NCBI GenBank assembly: GCA_001871015.1
Contig: MNUO01000048.1
Location: forward strand, 1-14,794
DNA length: 14,794 nucleotides
Direction of reading: 5' to 3'
From: Candidatus Desantisbacteria bacterium CG1_02_38_46
Lineage (GTDB): Bacteria; Desantisbacteria; UBA1551; UBA1559
Shown: one piece after another, positions 1-8,030 of the stretch
Layout: every line of letters begins with the position of its first letter
How positions within the stretch are numbered: position 1 is the first letter of the stretch
Translations under genes and position numbers: made by a program
Notes under the pieces: generated by a model
Seen by the model: the letters and a program-made list of their open reading frames with translations, nothing else
Told to the model about the DNA's origin: nothing
The model's database searches: none

Positions 1-1
1 A

Positions 2-1057
2 GCAATGTGGGCTTGTAGAGTGGGGGTTGGAGACGAAATTATTGGGCCGAGTTTAACCTACTGGGCTTCTGTTTTACCAGCACTTAATTTAGGAGCAACA
101 ATTATTTTTGCTGAAGTCAAACCAGAAACTTTATGCATTGACCCGGATGATATTGAGCATCGCATTACCAAAAGAACAAAGGCAATTATTCCTGTGCATT
201 ACTGTGGATATCCCTGCGATATGGATAAGATTATGAAAATTGCGAGAATTTATAAAATAAAGGTAATAGAGGATGTAAGCCATGCTCACGGTGGTTTATA
301 TAAAGGGAGAGTGTTGGGAACAATTGGTGATACTGGTTGTTTCAGTATAATGTCTGGAAAAGCACTGCCATGTGGAGAAGGGGGAATGCTTACTACAAAC
401 AATAGAGAAATTTACGAGCGGGCAGTTGCTTTTGGACATTATGAAAGGACATCTCAAACAAGATATTCTAAAACCCAGGGACTTACTATTCCACAACTAA
501 AAAAGTTTGCAGGTCTTCCCTGGGGTGGTTTTAAATATCGTATGCATCAACTTACTTCTGCAGTTGGAAGGGTCCAATTGAAACATTACAGAAAAAGGAT
601 GAAAGAAATACAAAAAGCAATGAATTATTTCTGGGATTTACTGGAAGGAGTAAAAGGCATAAGAGCACATCGCCCGGCAAAAAATTCAGGAAGCACAATG
701 GGCGGATGGTATGCGCCGCACGGTATTTATGTTCCGGAAGAATTAGGCAATCTTCCAATAAAAAAATTCTGTGAAGCAGTGCAGGCAGAGGGCTCGGTTT
801 GCTCACCAGGGACAAATTCTCTTTTGCATCTCCATCCTTTATTTCATGAAGCGGATATTTATCATCATGGCAGGCCAACAATAATTGCCAATACAAAAAG
901 AGATGTTCGCCAGAAAAAGGGCAGTCTTCCTGTTACTGAATCAATTCCTGCAAGAGCATTTTCTATTCCCTGGTTTAAACATTACAGAAAAGATATTATT
1001 AAAGAGCATGCTTATGCTTTTTGCAAGGCTGCTGAGAATTACAAACAATTGTTGTAA
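2..1057 (+). CDS. DegT/DnrJ/EryC1/StrS-family PLP aminotransferase, 5'-truncated by the window edge
   Basis: This is a PLP-dependent aminotransferase of the sugar/cyclitol aminotransferase family, which moves an amino group from Glu or Gln to a keto-sugar-like acceptor in the cytoplasm. The reading frame is open to the window edge, so the ATG at 5 is an internal Met. Aligned with the paralogue immediately downstream, about 75-85 N-terminal residues are missing. Counting from that Met, the conserved Asp motif VIEDVSHAHG ends its Asp at residue 90. The PLP-binding Lys is K119 in MSGKALPCGEGG, with the usual Glu (E125) of the EGG motif. The C-terminal half carries the family's small domain and ends normally at TAA. 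The next gene starts 11 nt later behind a strong AAGGAGGT. The family is clear, but the substrate cannot be named; scyllo-inosose/AHBA-synthase-like members are the nearest comparison by motif. Confidence 0.9.
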   Translation, partial: AMWACRVGVGDEIIGPSLTYWASVLPALNLGATIIFAEVKPETLCIDPDDIEHRITKRTKAIIPVHYCGYPCDMDKIMKIARIYKIKVIEDVSHAHGGLYKGRVLGTIGDTGCFSIMSGKALPCGEGGMLTTNNREIYERAVAFGHYERTSQTRYSKTQGLTIPQLKKFAGLPWGGFKYRMHQLTSAVGRVQLKHYRKRMKEIQKAMNYFWDLLEGVKGIRAHRPAKNSGSTMGGWYAPHGIYVPEELGNLPIKKFCEAVQAEGSVCSPGTNSLLHLHPLFHEADIYHHGRPTIIANTKRDVRQKKGSLPVTESIPARAFSIPWFKHYRKDIIKEHAYAFCKAAENYKQLL

Positions 1058-1068
1058 AGGAGGTAAAA

Positions 1069-2310
1069 GTGGAAAAATTAGCAATTGATGGTGGAAGGCC
1101 TGTAAGAAAAAAGCCTTTTCCGCCAAGATTACTTATTGGAAAAGAGGAGAAGAGGGCAATTTTAAAGATGGTGAACAGAACATTATTGCACGGTGGCGCG
1201 TTTGAACGCTATGGTGGAACAGAAGTAGATACTTACGAGAAAGAATTTGCAAAATATTATGGGACTAAATTTGCAACTGCAATGAGTTCTGGAACAGCAG
1301 CAATACATTCTGCTTTAGGTGCATTAAAATTAGAACCCGGAACAGAAGTAATCACTTCTCCAATTACTGACCCGGGAGCAATTACTCCAATTTTATTTCA
1401 ATTGTGTATCCCGGTATTTACTGATGTGGAATACGAAACATTAAATATTTCTCCTCGGGCAATTGAAAAAAATATTACCAAAAAAACAAAAGTGATTATT
1501 GTTACCCATCTTGCCGGACAGCCAGCAAAAATGGATGAAATAATGAAGATTGCCAGAAAGAACAAATTAATTGTTATTGAAGACTGTGCCCAGTCACATG
1601 GAGCAAAATACAAAGGTAAATATGCGGGTGCAATTGGAGATATGGGTTGTTTTAGCTTGATGAGCGGAAAACATACTACCAGCGGTGGCCAGGGAGGCAT
1701 GGTCACTACCAATAGTGAAAAACTTTACTGGAATGTAAAAAGATTTGCTGACAGGGGAAAACCTTTTAATTCCAGGGAAAAAACAAATCTTTTCCTGGGA
1801 TTGAACTATCGGATGACCGAACTGGAAGCAGTAATTGGCAGAGTTCAATTAAAAAAACTGAAAAAGATTGCTCAAAAAAGAAAATGGATTTACGATTCTT
1901 TAAACGAGAAGATGAAGAAACTGTATGCTTTTCGTTTGTGGAAAATTGTTCCCGGGGCAGAAGTAAATCCATGGTTCTGTTTTGTTCACTATACTAAAGA
2001 TGTGCTGAAAAGAGATAAAGATGAAGTTGTAAAAGCACTTGCCAAAGAAGGATTGCCTATCGGAGCAAAATATATGAACCCATTATATGAATGGAAATGG
2101 ATTAAAGAAAGGAATACTTTTGGAAATTCCCATTACCCTTACAATTTACCCGGGGTAAGAAAAATAGATTATACTGATTGCTGTCCGGACGCAAAAAGAA
2201 GTTTAAACGACCATATGACACTTTTTATTCATGAAGGCTGGACGAAAAAAGAAATTGAAGATACAGCAAAAGCATTTGAAAAAGTAGAAAAATATTGGAG
2301 AACAAAATGA
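1069..2310 (+). CDS. DegT/DnrJ/EryC1/StrS-family PLP aminotransferase (complete paralogue)
   Basis: This 413-residue protein is a full-length paralogue of the preceding gene. The start is GTG at 1069, 4 nt behind AAGGAGGT (1057-1064). It gives the N-terminus MEKLAIDGGRPVR, a typical opening for the StsC/AHBA-synthase-like branch of the family. SSGTAAIHSAL (about 73-83) is the PLP phosphate-binding loop, VIEDCAQSHG (169-178) holds the Asp that contacts the pyridine nitrogen, and K201 in SLMSGKHTT is the Schiff-base lysine. The usual EGG motif after the lysine reads QGG here (Q208), whereas the upstream paralogue keeps Glu. The 3' end overlaps the next gene by 4 nt (ATGA), which implies translational coupling. 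The likely role is amination of a keto-sugar or cyclitol with Glu or Gln as donor. The family is certain and the substrate is not. Confidence 0.93.
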   Translation: MEKLAIDGGRPVRKKPFPPRLLIGKEEKRAILKMVNRTLLHGGAFERYGGTEVDTYEKEFAKYYGTKFATAMSSGTAAIHSALGALKLEPGTEVITSPITDPGAITPILFQLCIPVFTDVEYETLNISPRAIEKNITKKTKVIIVTHLAGQPAKMDEIMKIARKNKLIVIEDCAQSHGAKYKGKYAGAIGDMGCFSLMSGKHTTSGGQGGMVTTNSEKLYWNVKRFADRGKPFNSREKTNLFLGLNYRMTELEAVIGRVQLKKLKKIAQKRKWIYDSLNEKMKKLYAFRLWKIVPGAEVNPWFCFVHYTKDVLKRDKDEVVKALAKEGLPIGAKYMNPLYEWKWIKERNTFGNSHYPYNLPGVRKIDYTDCCPDAKRSLNDHMTLFIHEGWTKKEIEDTAKAFEKVEKYWRTK

Positions 2311-3173
2311 TTGATGTTCATACACATGTGCTTACGGTATGGGGTGGAAAAGAAGCTCTGACAGAAGAAGAATTAATAAAAAGGATGGATGAGTTGAAAA
2401 TAGATAGATTTGTAGTTCTGCCTATTGGAGCAAGCCCAGAGACACCCTATTTTTATTTTGGGACCGAGGATGTTCTTGAGGTATATAGTCGCCATCCTGA
2501 TAGAGTTATTCCTTTTTGTAACCTTGACCCCCGCCAGGGATATAATTCTCCAGAAACAGATTTTTCCTGGATTCTAAATAAGTATAAAGAATCGGGGTGT
2601 AAAGGTTTAGGAGAACTTACTGCAAATCTTTATTTTGACGACCATTTGTGTTTAAATCTATATAAGCATTGCGGAAAAGCAGGGTTTCCGATAATTTTTC
2701 ATTTATATAATAGGTTTGGCGGGAGCTATGGATTGGTTGATGATATAAGACTACCAAGGTTAGAGAAGGCTTTAAAAGAGTGTCCGGAGACAATTTTTAT
2801 CGGACATGCGATGGCTTTCTGGTCAGAAGTCAGCGGCGATGTGCAGGAGGAAACAAGAGGCGGTTATCCTGCAGGAAAAATAGAAAAAGAAGGAAGATTG
2901 CAGGAATTATTTAATAAATACCCCAATCTCTATGGAGATTTGTCAGCCGGCTCTGGATTTAATGCCATTACCAGAGACTCAGATTATGGTTACAAATTCC
3001 TTGAAGAGTTTCAGGATAGACTATTATTTGGAACAGACCTCTGCCATGTAGTTCAGGAAGTCCCGATTGTTGATTATTTCAGGCAGGGGTTAAAGGAAGG
3101 AAAAATTTCAAAAATTACTTACGATAAAATTACAGAGGAGAATGCAAAAAGAATATTGAGACTAGGAGATTAA
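2307..3173 (+). CDS. Amidohydrolase-family TIM-barrel metallohydrolase (Amidohydrolase_2 type), copy 1
   Basis: The protein has 288 residues. I chose the ATG at 2307 because it overlaps the previous stop as ATGA, lies 6 nt behind GGAG (2297-2300), and places the family motif at the N-terminus. A TTG at 2295 would add four residues and is less likely. The full set of amidohydrolase-superfamily metal and active-site residues is visible: the HxH motif MIDVHTH (H5, H7), E103 in KGLGEL, H132 in IIFHLYN, H167 in FIGHAM and D244 in LFGTD. Family members hydrolyse lactones or C-N bonds or decarboxylate carboxylic acids, usually with one divalent metal. Next to an aldo/keto reductase, a sugar lactonase role is plausible but is inference. 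A diverged paralogue lies at 4204-5082, on the other side of the reductase gene. Confidence 0.9.
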   Translation: MIDVHTHVLTVWGGKEALTEEELIKRMDELKIDRFVVLPIGASPETPYFYFGTEDVLEVYSRHPDRVIPFCNLDPRQGYNSPETDFSWILNKYKESGCKGLGELTANLYFDDHLCLNLYKHCGKAGFPIIFHLYNRFGGSYGLVDDIRLPRLEKALKECPETIFIGHAMAFWSEVSGDVQEETRGGYPAGKIEKEGRLQELFNKYPNLYGDLSAGSGFNAITRDSDYGYKFLEEFQDRLLFGTDLCHVVQEVPIVDYFRQGLKEGKISKITYDKITEENAKRILRLGD

Positions 3174-3178
3174 ATACA

Positions 3179-4183
3179 ATGGAATATGTGAAATTTGGAA
3201 ATACGGGAATAAAAGTTTCTCGGTTCTGTCTGGGGGTTATGGATTTTCCCTCAAGACTTGAGAAAAATAAATCTATTGAAATTATTTTAAAAGCTTTAGA
3301 TAAAGGAATTAATTTCATTGATACAGCAGATGCCTATGGAAGAGGACTTTGTGAGGAAATTTTAGGCGAGGCTTTAACCCCAGAAAAACGAAAAAAAGTA
3401 ATTTTAACTACTAAGTTTTTGGTTAAGATGGAAAAGAATAATCTTAATAGTGGCGGATGCTCTCGTTATCATATTATAAGAGCATTAGAGGAAAGTTTGA
3501 AACGATTAAAAACAGATTATATTGACCTTTATTTGCTTCACCATCCTGACCCGAACACCCCGGCAGAAGAAACACTTTCCACTTTGGACAGTCTCGTTAA
3601 ACAAGGGAAAGTGCGTTACCTCGGAGTTTCCAATCATTATGCATGGCAGATGGCACATATGTTAGGAGTGAGTGCTCTACATAATTGGGAACCCATTGTA
3701 GCAATTCAATGCCGTTATAATATAATTGATAGGGTGATAGAAAATGAGACTATCCCTTTTTGTAAAAGATTTAATATTGCAATGATGACGTATGGTCCAC
3801 TTGCTGGAGGCATTCTTACAGGTAGATATAAACGGGGAGAATCTATTCCTGAAGATTCTCGTGTAGCAGGGGTGTCATTTAGAAAAATGCTTACTAACGA
3901 AGTTTTTGACTTATTGGATGAAATGGGGAAAATATCTGAGAGGTATAATATTCCCTTGAACCGTTTATCTGTGGTCTGGTTATTGTCTAAATCTTATGTT
4001 ACCAGTGTGATTTTAGGTGGGTCAAAGCCAGAGCATTACGAGAGTATTTATCCTGCCCTGGAGGACCATATTGATGAAGAAGATCTTCAAAAGATTGATG
4101 AACTTTCAGAAAAATTCTGCTACCAGCCTTTTTCTAATCAACCCATTAAAGAAGGAGCTCCAAAAGCTCAGAATTGGTTTTAA
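3179..4183 (+). CDS. Aldo/keto reductase
   Basis: This 334-residue NAD(P)H-dependent oxidoreductase has the aldo/keto reductase fold, a cytoplasmic TIM barrel. The catalytic tetrad is visible: D48 and Y53 in FIDTADAYG, K79 in ILTTK, and H121 in DLYLLHHPDP. The N-terminal MEYVKFGNTGIKVSRFCLG matches the usual opening of bacterial members of the Tas/YajO/YhdN type. The C-terminal cofactor-binding motif appears as VILGGSKPEHYES. The start is ATG at 3179, 10 nt behind AGGAG at 3164-3168, which lies inside the end of the upstream gene; the gap between the two genes is only 5 nt. The likely reaction is interconversion of a sugar or cyclitol alcohol with its aldehyde, ketone or lactone. Its position between two amidohydrolase genes suggests all three act on related metabolites. 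The exact substrate is unknown. Confidence 0.93.
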   Translation: MEYVKFGNTGIKVSRFCLGVMDFPSRLEKNKSIEIILKALDKGINFIDTADAYGRGLCEEILGEALTPEKRKKVILTTKFLVKMEKNNLNSGGCSRYHIIRALEESLKRLKTDYIDLYLLHHPDPNTPAEETLSTLDSLVKQGKVRYLGVSNHYAWQMAHMLGVSALHNWEPIVAIQCRYNIIDRVIENETIPFCKRFNIAMMTYGPLAGGILTGRYKRGESIPEDSRVAGVSFRKMLTNEVFDLLDEMGKISERYNIPLNRLSVVWLLSKSYVTSVILGGSKPEHYESIYPALEDHIDEEDLQKIDELSEKFCYQPFSNQPIKEGAPKAQNWF

Positions 4184-4203
4184 AAGGAGTTAAGAGGTTT
4201 TTA

Positions 4204-5082
4204 ATGATTATTGATGTTCATACCCATATTGGTTTGGTTGTGAAAGATAGAAAAGAATTTATGGATGTTACAAGTTTAATCATAAAAATGGATGCCTGGG
4301 GTATAGATAAGGCATGTGTATTAGGATTAAGTGAAACGCCGGAAGCAGTTTACCGTGAATCTGATACAGAAGATGTGATTTCCGCCTGTTTGAAATTTCC
4401 TGACCGTCTTATTCCTTTTTGTCTGATTGATCCAAGATTTGGAAGCAACAACCAGAAGATGGATTTTACCTATCTTTTTGAAGAGTATGCATCCAGAGGA
4501 TGCAAAGGAATTGGAGAATTACTTCCCAAAATGGAATTTGATGACCCCAGATGTCTAAACCTTTACCGCCAGGCAGGAAAATTTAAAATGCCAGTTTTGT
4601 TTGATATGAATTCAAGTAAATATGGTTATGGGTTAATTGATGACCCCGGGCTGCCAAAACTTGAAAAAGCACTCCAGAAATGTCCGCAGACAGTGTTTAT
4701 TGGACATGGCCCGACTTTTTGGGCAGAAATATCTGCTGATGTTCCTGAGAGTGAAAGATGTGGCTATCCAAAAGGTCCAATCAAAAAAGGTGGTACTGTT
4801 CCTAAACTTATGAAAAAATATGAAAATCTTTGGGCGGATATTTCTGCAGGGAGTGGTTACAATGCACTTTCACGAGATCCAGAATTTGGACTAAAATTTT
4901 TAAAACAATTTCAGGATAAACTATTGTTTGGTACTGATTCCTGTCTAAGGAGTGACATCGAAAAAGGCGTTCCTGTTGTTCGGTTTTTTAAAAAAATTTT
5001 AGAGGATAAATTGTTGCCGGAGGAAACCTGGCAAAAAATTGCCAGTAAAAATGCAAAAAGAATATTAAAATTAGTGAGGTGA
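4204..5082 (+). CDS. Amidohydrolase-family TIM-barrel protein, copy 2, with His-to-Asp change at a strand-5 active-site position
   Basis: This 292-residue protein is a paralogue of the amidohydrolase at 2307-3173. The start is ATG at 4204, giving MIIDVHTH; a purine-rich AAGAGG lies 6 nt upstream (4192-4197) and a stronger AAGGAG further back (4184-4189). A TTG at 4174 would start inside the previous gene and add ten residues unlike the family. Conserved residues are H6 and H8 (HxH), E105 in KGIGEL, H168 in FIGHG and D245 in LFGTD. The position equivalent to H132 of the paralogue is Asp (D134, in VLFDMN). That position is normally a metal-ligand or catalytic His, so the protein may bind metal differently, use another substrate or be regulatory. 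Much of the remaining sequence, including the C-terminal NAKRIL, is shared with copy 1. The family is clear and the activity is uncertain. Confidence 0.88.
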   Translation: MIIDVHTHIGLVVKDRKEFMDVTSLIIKMDAWGIDKACVLGLSETPEAVYRESDTEDVISACLKFPDRLIPFCLIDPRFGSNNQKMDFTYLFEEYASRGCKGIGELLPKMEFDDPRCLNLYRQAGKFKMPVLFDMNSSKYGYGLIDDPGLPKLEKALQKCPQTVFIGHGPTFWAEISADVPESERCGYPKGPIKKGGTVPKLMKKYENLWADISAGSGYNALSRDPEFGLKFLKQFQDKLLFGTDSCLRSDIEKGVPVVRFFKKILEDKLLPEETWQKIASKNAKRILKLVR

Positions 5083-5086
5083 AACA

Positions 5087-5866
5087 ATGAAAGTTTATAT
5101 CAGTACGGATTTGGAAGGGATAAGTGGAGTTTTAACTTTCCAGCAAACAGGAAGGGATGAAAATGGCCAGGAATATGAAAAAGCCAGGCATTTATTAACC
5201 CGGGATGTTAATGCTGCAGTAGATGGAGCAATTTCAGGCGGAGCAGAAGAAGTTGTGGTTATTGATGGGCATGGAGGTGGATTTAATTTTATTATTGAAG
5301 AATTGGACCCGCGTGCTTCTTATATCATGGGTCCAGGACGAGTCAATATTTGTCCAGGGCTAGATGAAAGTTTCGATGCTGTTCTTTTGGTTGGATTTCA
5401 TGCAATGGCTGGAACAAAGGGAGGAATTTTAGACCACACACAGAGTTCCACAACCTGGTTAAATTATTATGTCAATGGAATAAAGATGGGAGAGATTGGG
5501 CAGCAATCTCTAATTGCCGGACATTTTAATATTCCGGTTATTTTTGTGAGTGGAGACAAAGCAACCTGTGAAGAAGCAAAGCAGCTTTTGGGAAACATTG
5601 AAACAGTAGCAGTAAAAGAAGGATTTACAAGGAATTGCGCAAAGATTTTATCTCCGAAAAAGACAAAAGAGTTAATTAAAGAAGGGGTAGCAAGAGCAAT
5701 AAAAAGGATAAAAGATTTTAAACCTTATATTATAAAACCACCGCTTGAAATAAAGATTGAATTACAGAATACTGATGTTGCTGATAGATATGAAAGAATG
5801 GAATGGAAAAGAATTGATGGCCGCACAGTTTTAAAAGTTGTAGACAGTGCTTTAAAAATTTTGTGA
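5087..5866 (+). CDS. Peptidase family M55 (DppA-like) D-aminopeptidase
   Basis: This 259-residue protein belongs to family M55, zinc aminopeptidases that in the Bacillus subtilis prototype DppA cleave peptides with an N-terminal D-amino acid such as D-Ala-D-Ala. The expected zinc ligands are all present: D8 and E10 in STDLEG, H62 in IDGHGGG, H105 in VGFHAMAG and E136 in GEIG. The catalytic His corresponds to H117 in ILDHTQSS. The start is ATG at 5087, 7 nt behind GAGG (5076-5079), and the gap to the previous gene is 4 nt. No signal peptide is visible, so it acts in the cytoplasm. In this operon it may process D-amino-acid peptides, for example from cell-wall material, or hydrolyse some other amide. 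The family assignment is strong. The link to the pathway is inference. Confidence 0.93.
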   Translation: MKVYISTDLEGISGVLTFQQTGRDENGQEYEKARHLLTRDVNAAVDGAISGGAEEVVVIDGHGGGFNFIIEELDPRASYIMGPGRVNICPGLDESFDAVLLVGFHAMAGTKGGILDHTQSSTTWLNYYVNGIKMGEIGQQSLIAGHFNIPVIFVSGDKATCEEAKQLLGNIETVAVKEGFTRNCAKILSPKKTKELIKEGVARAIKRIKDFKPYIIKPPLEIKIELQNTDVADRYERMEWKRIDGRTVLKVVDSALKIL

Positions 5867-5877
5867 AGGGAGGGGGC

Positions 5878-6678
5878 ATGAAAGCAAGCATTACAATTTA
5901 CAGTTGTACACAGTTTTTTTCAAAAAAGCAGATGACTGTGGAAAGTTTTATTGAGTATGCAGCAAAAAAGGGTTTTGAAGGTGTTGACCTGGGTTATTAT
6001 TGGGAAGACAAGCAAAAAGAATTAACGCAGACTCCTGAATGGCTAAGAAATAGCGGTATTGCATTATCAGGATATATTGTGGGAAATAATTTTGGAGCAG
6101 TAGCAGGGACAGACAAAGTCAAAGAAGAGATTGAAAAAGTAAAATTAGCAATTGATGAGGCAAATCAGCTTGGCTCAAAAGTATTAAGGGTTTTTGCTGG
6201 TGGAAGAGAAGGCTTGAGCTGGGATGAAGGAAAAGATTTAATATGCAATTGCCTGGCAGAATGCACTGAATACGGAAAGAAAAAAGGAGTGATTTTGGCA
6301 TTGGAAGACCACGGTGGACTGGCAGCAACTTCTGACCAGGTTCTGTATTATATTACTAAAATTAACTCATCTTTCCTGAGAGTAAATGTTGATATTGGTA
6401 ATTTTTGGCCCTATGGTGAAGAACCGATAAAAGGAGTTAAAAATACTGCTCCATATGCAGCCATGGTTCATGTTAAAGACATGAAAAAAGTTGGCGAAAA
6501 ATTGGAATCAGTGCCTGTAGGAGAAGGAGATATTGATTTTACGGGATGCTTTAAAATATTAAAGGATGCAGGATATGACGGCTATCTTTCTCTTGAATAT
6601 GAAGCAAAAGAAGATGCCACTACAGGAATAGAAAAAAGCATTAAACATATAAAAAAGTGTCTAAAAGAAATTGAGTGA
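5878..6678 (+). CDS. Sugar phosphate isomerase/epimerase (xylose-isomerase-like TIM barrel)
   Basis: This 266-residue protein is of the AP-endonuclease-2/xylose-isomerase-like type, which includes hydroxypyruvate isomerase, tagatose 3-epimerase and the inosose enzymes IolE and IolI. The four metal-binding residues of the barrel are recognisable: E143 in ALEDHGG, D172 in NVDIGNFW, H198 in MVHVKDM and E240 in LSLEYEA. I chose the ATG at 5878, which follows a very purine-rich GGGAGGGGG; a GTG at 5863 overlaps the previous stop and would add five residues (MKGGG). The gene lies 11 nt after the M55 peptidase gene and 12 nt before the dehydrogenase gene. The likely role is isomerisation, epimerisation or dehydration of a keto-sugar or inosose. 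An inosose-type substrate would agree with the DegT aminotransferases in the operon, but this is inference. Confidence 0.9.
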   Translation: MKASITIYSCTQFFSKKQMTVESFIEYAAKKGFEGVDLGYYWEDKQKELTQTPEWLRNSGIALSGYIVGNNFGAVAGTDKVKEEIEKVKLAIDEANQLGSKVLRVFAGGREGLSWDEGKDLICNCLAECTEYGKKKGVILALEDHGGLAATSDQVLYYITKINSSFLRVNVDIGNFWPYGEEPIKGVKNTAPYAAMVHVKDMKKVGEKLESVPVGEGDIDFTGCFKILKDAGYDGYLSLEYEAKEDATTGIEKSIKHIKKCLKEIE

Positions 6679-6690
6679 CAAGGAGAAAAA

Positions 6691-7983
6691 ATGAGCCTAA
6701 AAGGAAAAATGGAAAATGTTCTTTTACAGGAGGAGCCACTTACTCGTTCAGGATTTTTAATGAAAAAAGTTGGCGAAAAAATGGGCTTGGAGAAAGAAAT
6801 TATTGAAGATATTATTAATCCCCAGCATATACTTATTTTAAGATTGCCAGTAAAATTCTGGGGAAAAGTCTATGTAACCTGGGGCTGCGTTGTTCTGCAC
6901 AATAATGCACGTGGGCCATATAAAGGCGGAGTGCGCATTGCTCCTGATGTAAACATCTGGGAAACTATGGAGCTGGCAAGATTAATGAGTTTGAAAACAG
7001 CGGTTACCGAAATAGAATTTGGTGGAGGTAAAACAGGAATAAGATTAAATATGGAAGAAGTATATAAGTTTTTTAAAAAGGAAAAAGACAGAAATTTTGA
7101 AAAAACCCTGCATCTGGATATTTGCGAAGAACTTTCCTATCAAATTAACAGATATCTTATGGATCATACCTATATTCCTGCACCGGACATGGGAAGCGGC
7201 CCAGAAGAAATGGCTTTTATCTATAATCAGACTCATGACCCGGCAACAGTTACCGGGAAGCCCGAGGGAATTGCTGGATGGCTTCCTGGAAGAAAAGAAA
7301 GTACTGGATATGGTTGTTCCTATGCAACAAAAATTTTTATGGAAGAAATTTTAGGTGCTAAGTTAAAAAATGCCAGAGTAGGAATACAGGGATTTGGGAA
7401 TGTCGGCTCCAATCTTGCATTATATTTATACCAGATGGGAGCAAAAGTAATTGGAATAACCGATTTGTACGGCGGCATTTATGATGAAAACGGAATTGAT
7501 ATTCCTTCTCTATTCGAGTATGTAAAAAAGAATTATACTGTAAAAGAGTTTAAGAAAGAGAGCATTACCAATGAACAACTTTTTTCTTTAGATTTAGATG
7601 TTTTGATTCCAGCAGCAACAGGCCATGTAATTAATGAAACTAATGCTTCGAAAATTAAAGCAAAAATAATTGTAGAAGCAGCAAATTCTCCAATTACTAA
7701 GGAAGGAATGGAAATATTAAATGAAAGAAAAATGCCGGTAATTCCAGATATAATTGCAAATTCCGGAGGAGTAATTGCTTCCATGGAGGAATATTCCCGT
7801 TCATTAAGTGCGATAAAAATAAGTAAAGAAGATGTTTTTGGAATCATCAGAAAGAAGATAGAGGATAGTTTAAGAATGACCTGTGAAATTTCTAAAGAAG
7901 AAAGAATTTCTTATCCTGAAGCAGCAATTCAGATTGCAATGGTGCGTATTTATGATGCAATGAAAAAACGCTATCACATTTAA
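6691..7983 (+). CDS. Glu/Leu/Phe/Val dehydrogenase family protein, probably glutamate dehydrogenase-like
   Basis: This 430-residue amino-acid dehydrogenase would catalyse reversible, NAD(P)-dependent oxidative deamination of glutamate or a related amino acid. Its length fits hexameric glutamate dehydrogenase rather than the shorter leucine or phenylalanine enzymes. The substrate-binding lysines are K78 in GPYKGGVR and K102 in SLKTA. The catalytic K114 sits in GGGKTGI, where a Thr replaces the usual Gly of GGAKGG. The catalytic Asp is D166 in PAPDMGSGPEEM. TGKPEG (188-193) and the Rossmann motif GIQGFGNVG (231-239) follow, and S364 in GGVIAS fits the Ser that contacts the glutamate side chain. 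The start is ATG at 6691, 5 nt behind AAGGAG (6680-6685). It is the last gene before the terminator. It probably regenerates glutamate from 2-oxoglutarate for the aminotransferases, or releases ammonia in a catabolic direction. Substrate specificity is uncertain. Confidence 0.9.
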   Translation: MSLKGKMENVLLQEEPLTRSGFLMKKVGEKMGLEKEIIEDIINPQHILILRLPVKFWGKVYVTWGCVVLHNNARGPYKGGVRIAPDVNIWETMELARLMSLKTAVTEIEFGGGKTGIRLNMEEVYKFFKKEKDRNFEKTLHLDICEELSYQINRYLMDHTYIPAPDMGSGPEEMAFIYNQTHDPATVTGKPEGIAGWLPGRKESTGYGCSYATKIFMEEILGAKLKNARVGIQGFGNVGSNLALYLYQMGAKVIGITDLYGGIYDENGIDIPSLFEYVKKNYTVKEFKKESITNEQLFSLDLDVLIPAATGHVINETNASKIKAKIIVEAANSPITKEGMEILNERKMPVIPDIIANSGGVIASMEEYSRSLSAIKISKEDVFGIIRKKIEDSLRMTCEISKEERISYPEAAIQIAMVRIYDAMKKRYHI

Positions 7984-8005
7984 ATAGGGCGGCACTTTCC
8001 CCTAT
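7984..8005 (+). other. Small hairpin directly after the dehydrogenase stop codon
   Basis: ATAGGG (7984-7989) pairs perfectly with CCCTAT (8000-8005) across a 10-nt loop, beginning at the base after the TAA stop. No T-run follows, so it is not itself a terminator. It could stabilise the mRNA 3' end or be chance. Confidence 0.4.
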
Positions 8006-8030
8006 AGATTATGTAAAAAGTCCTAAAAAT

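Noticed and set aside
5-7. ATG at the left edge as the true start of the first aminotransferase
   Set aside because: The frame is open to the edge, no ribosome binding site can be seen, and the paralogue shows that the N-terminal part, including the PLP phosphate-binding loop, would be missing.
2295-2306. TTG start for the first amidohydrolase
   Set aside because: The ATG at 2307 overlaps the preceding stop (ATGA), has GGAG at 6 nt, and starts directly at the conserved IDVHTH motif.
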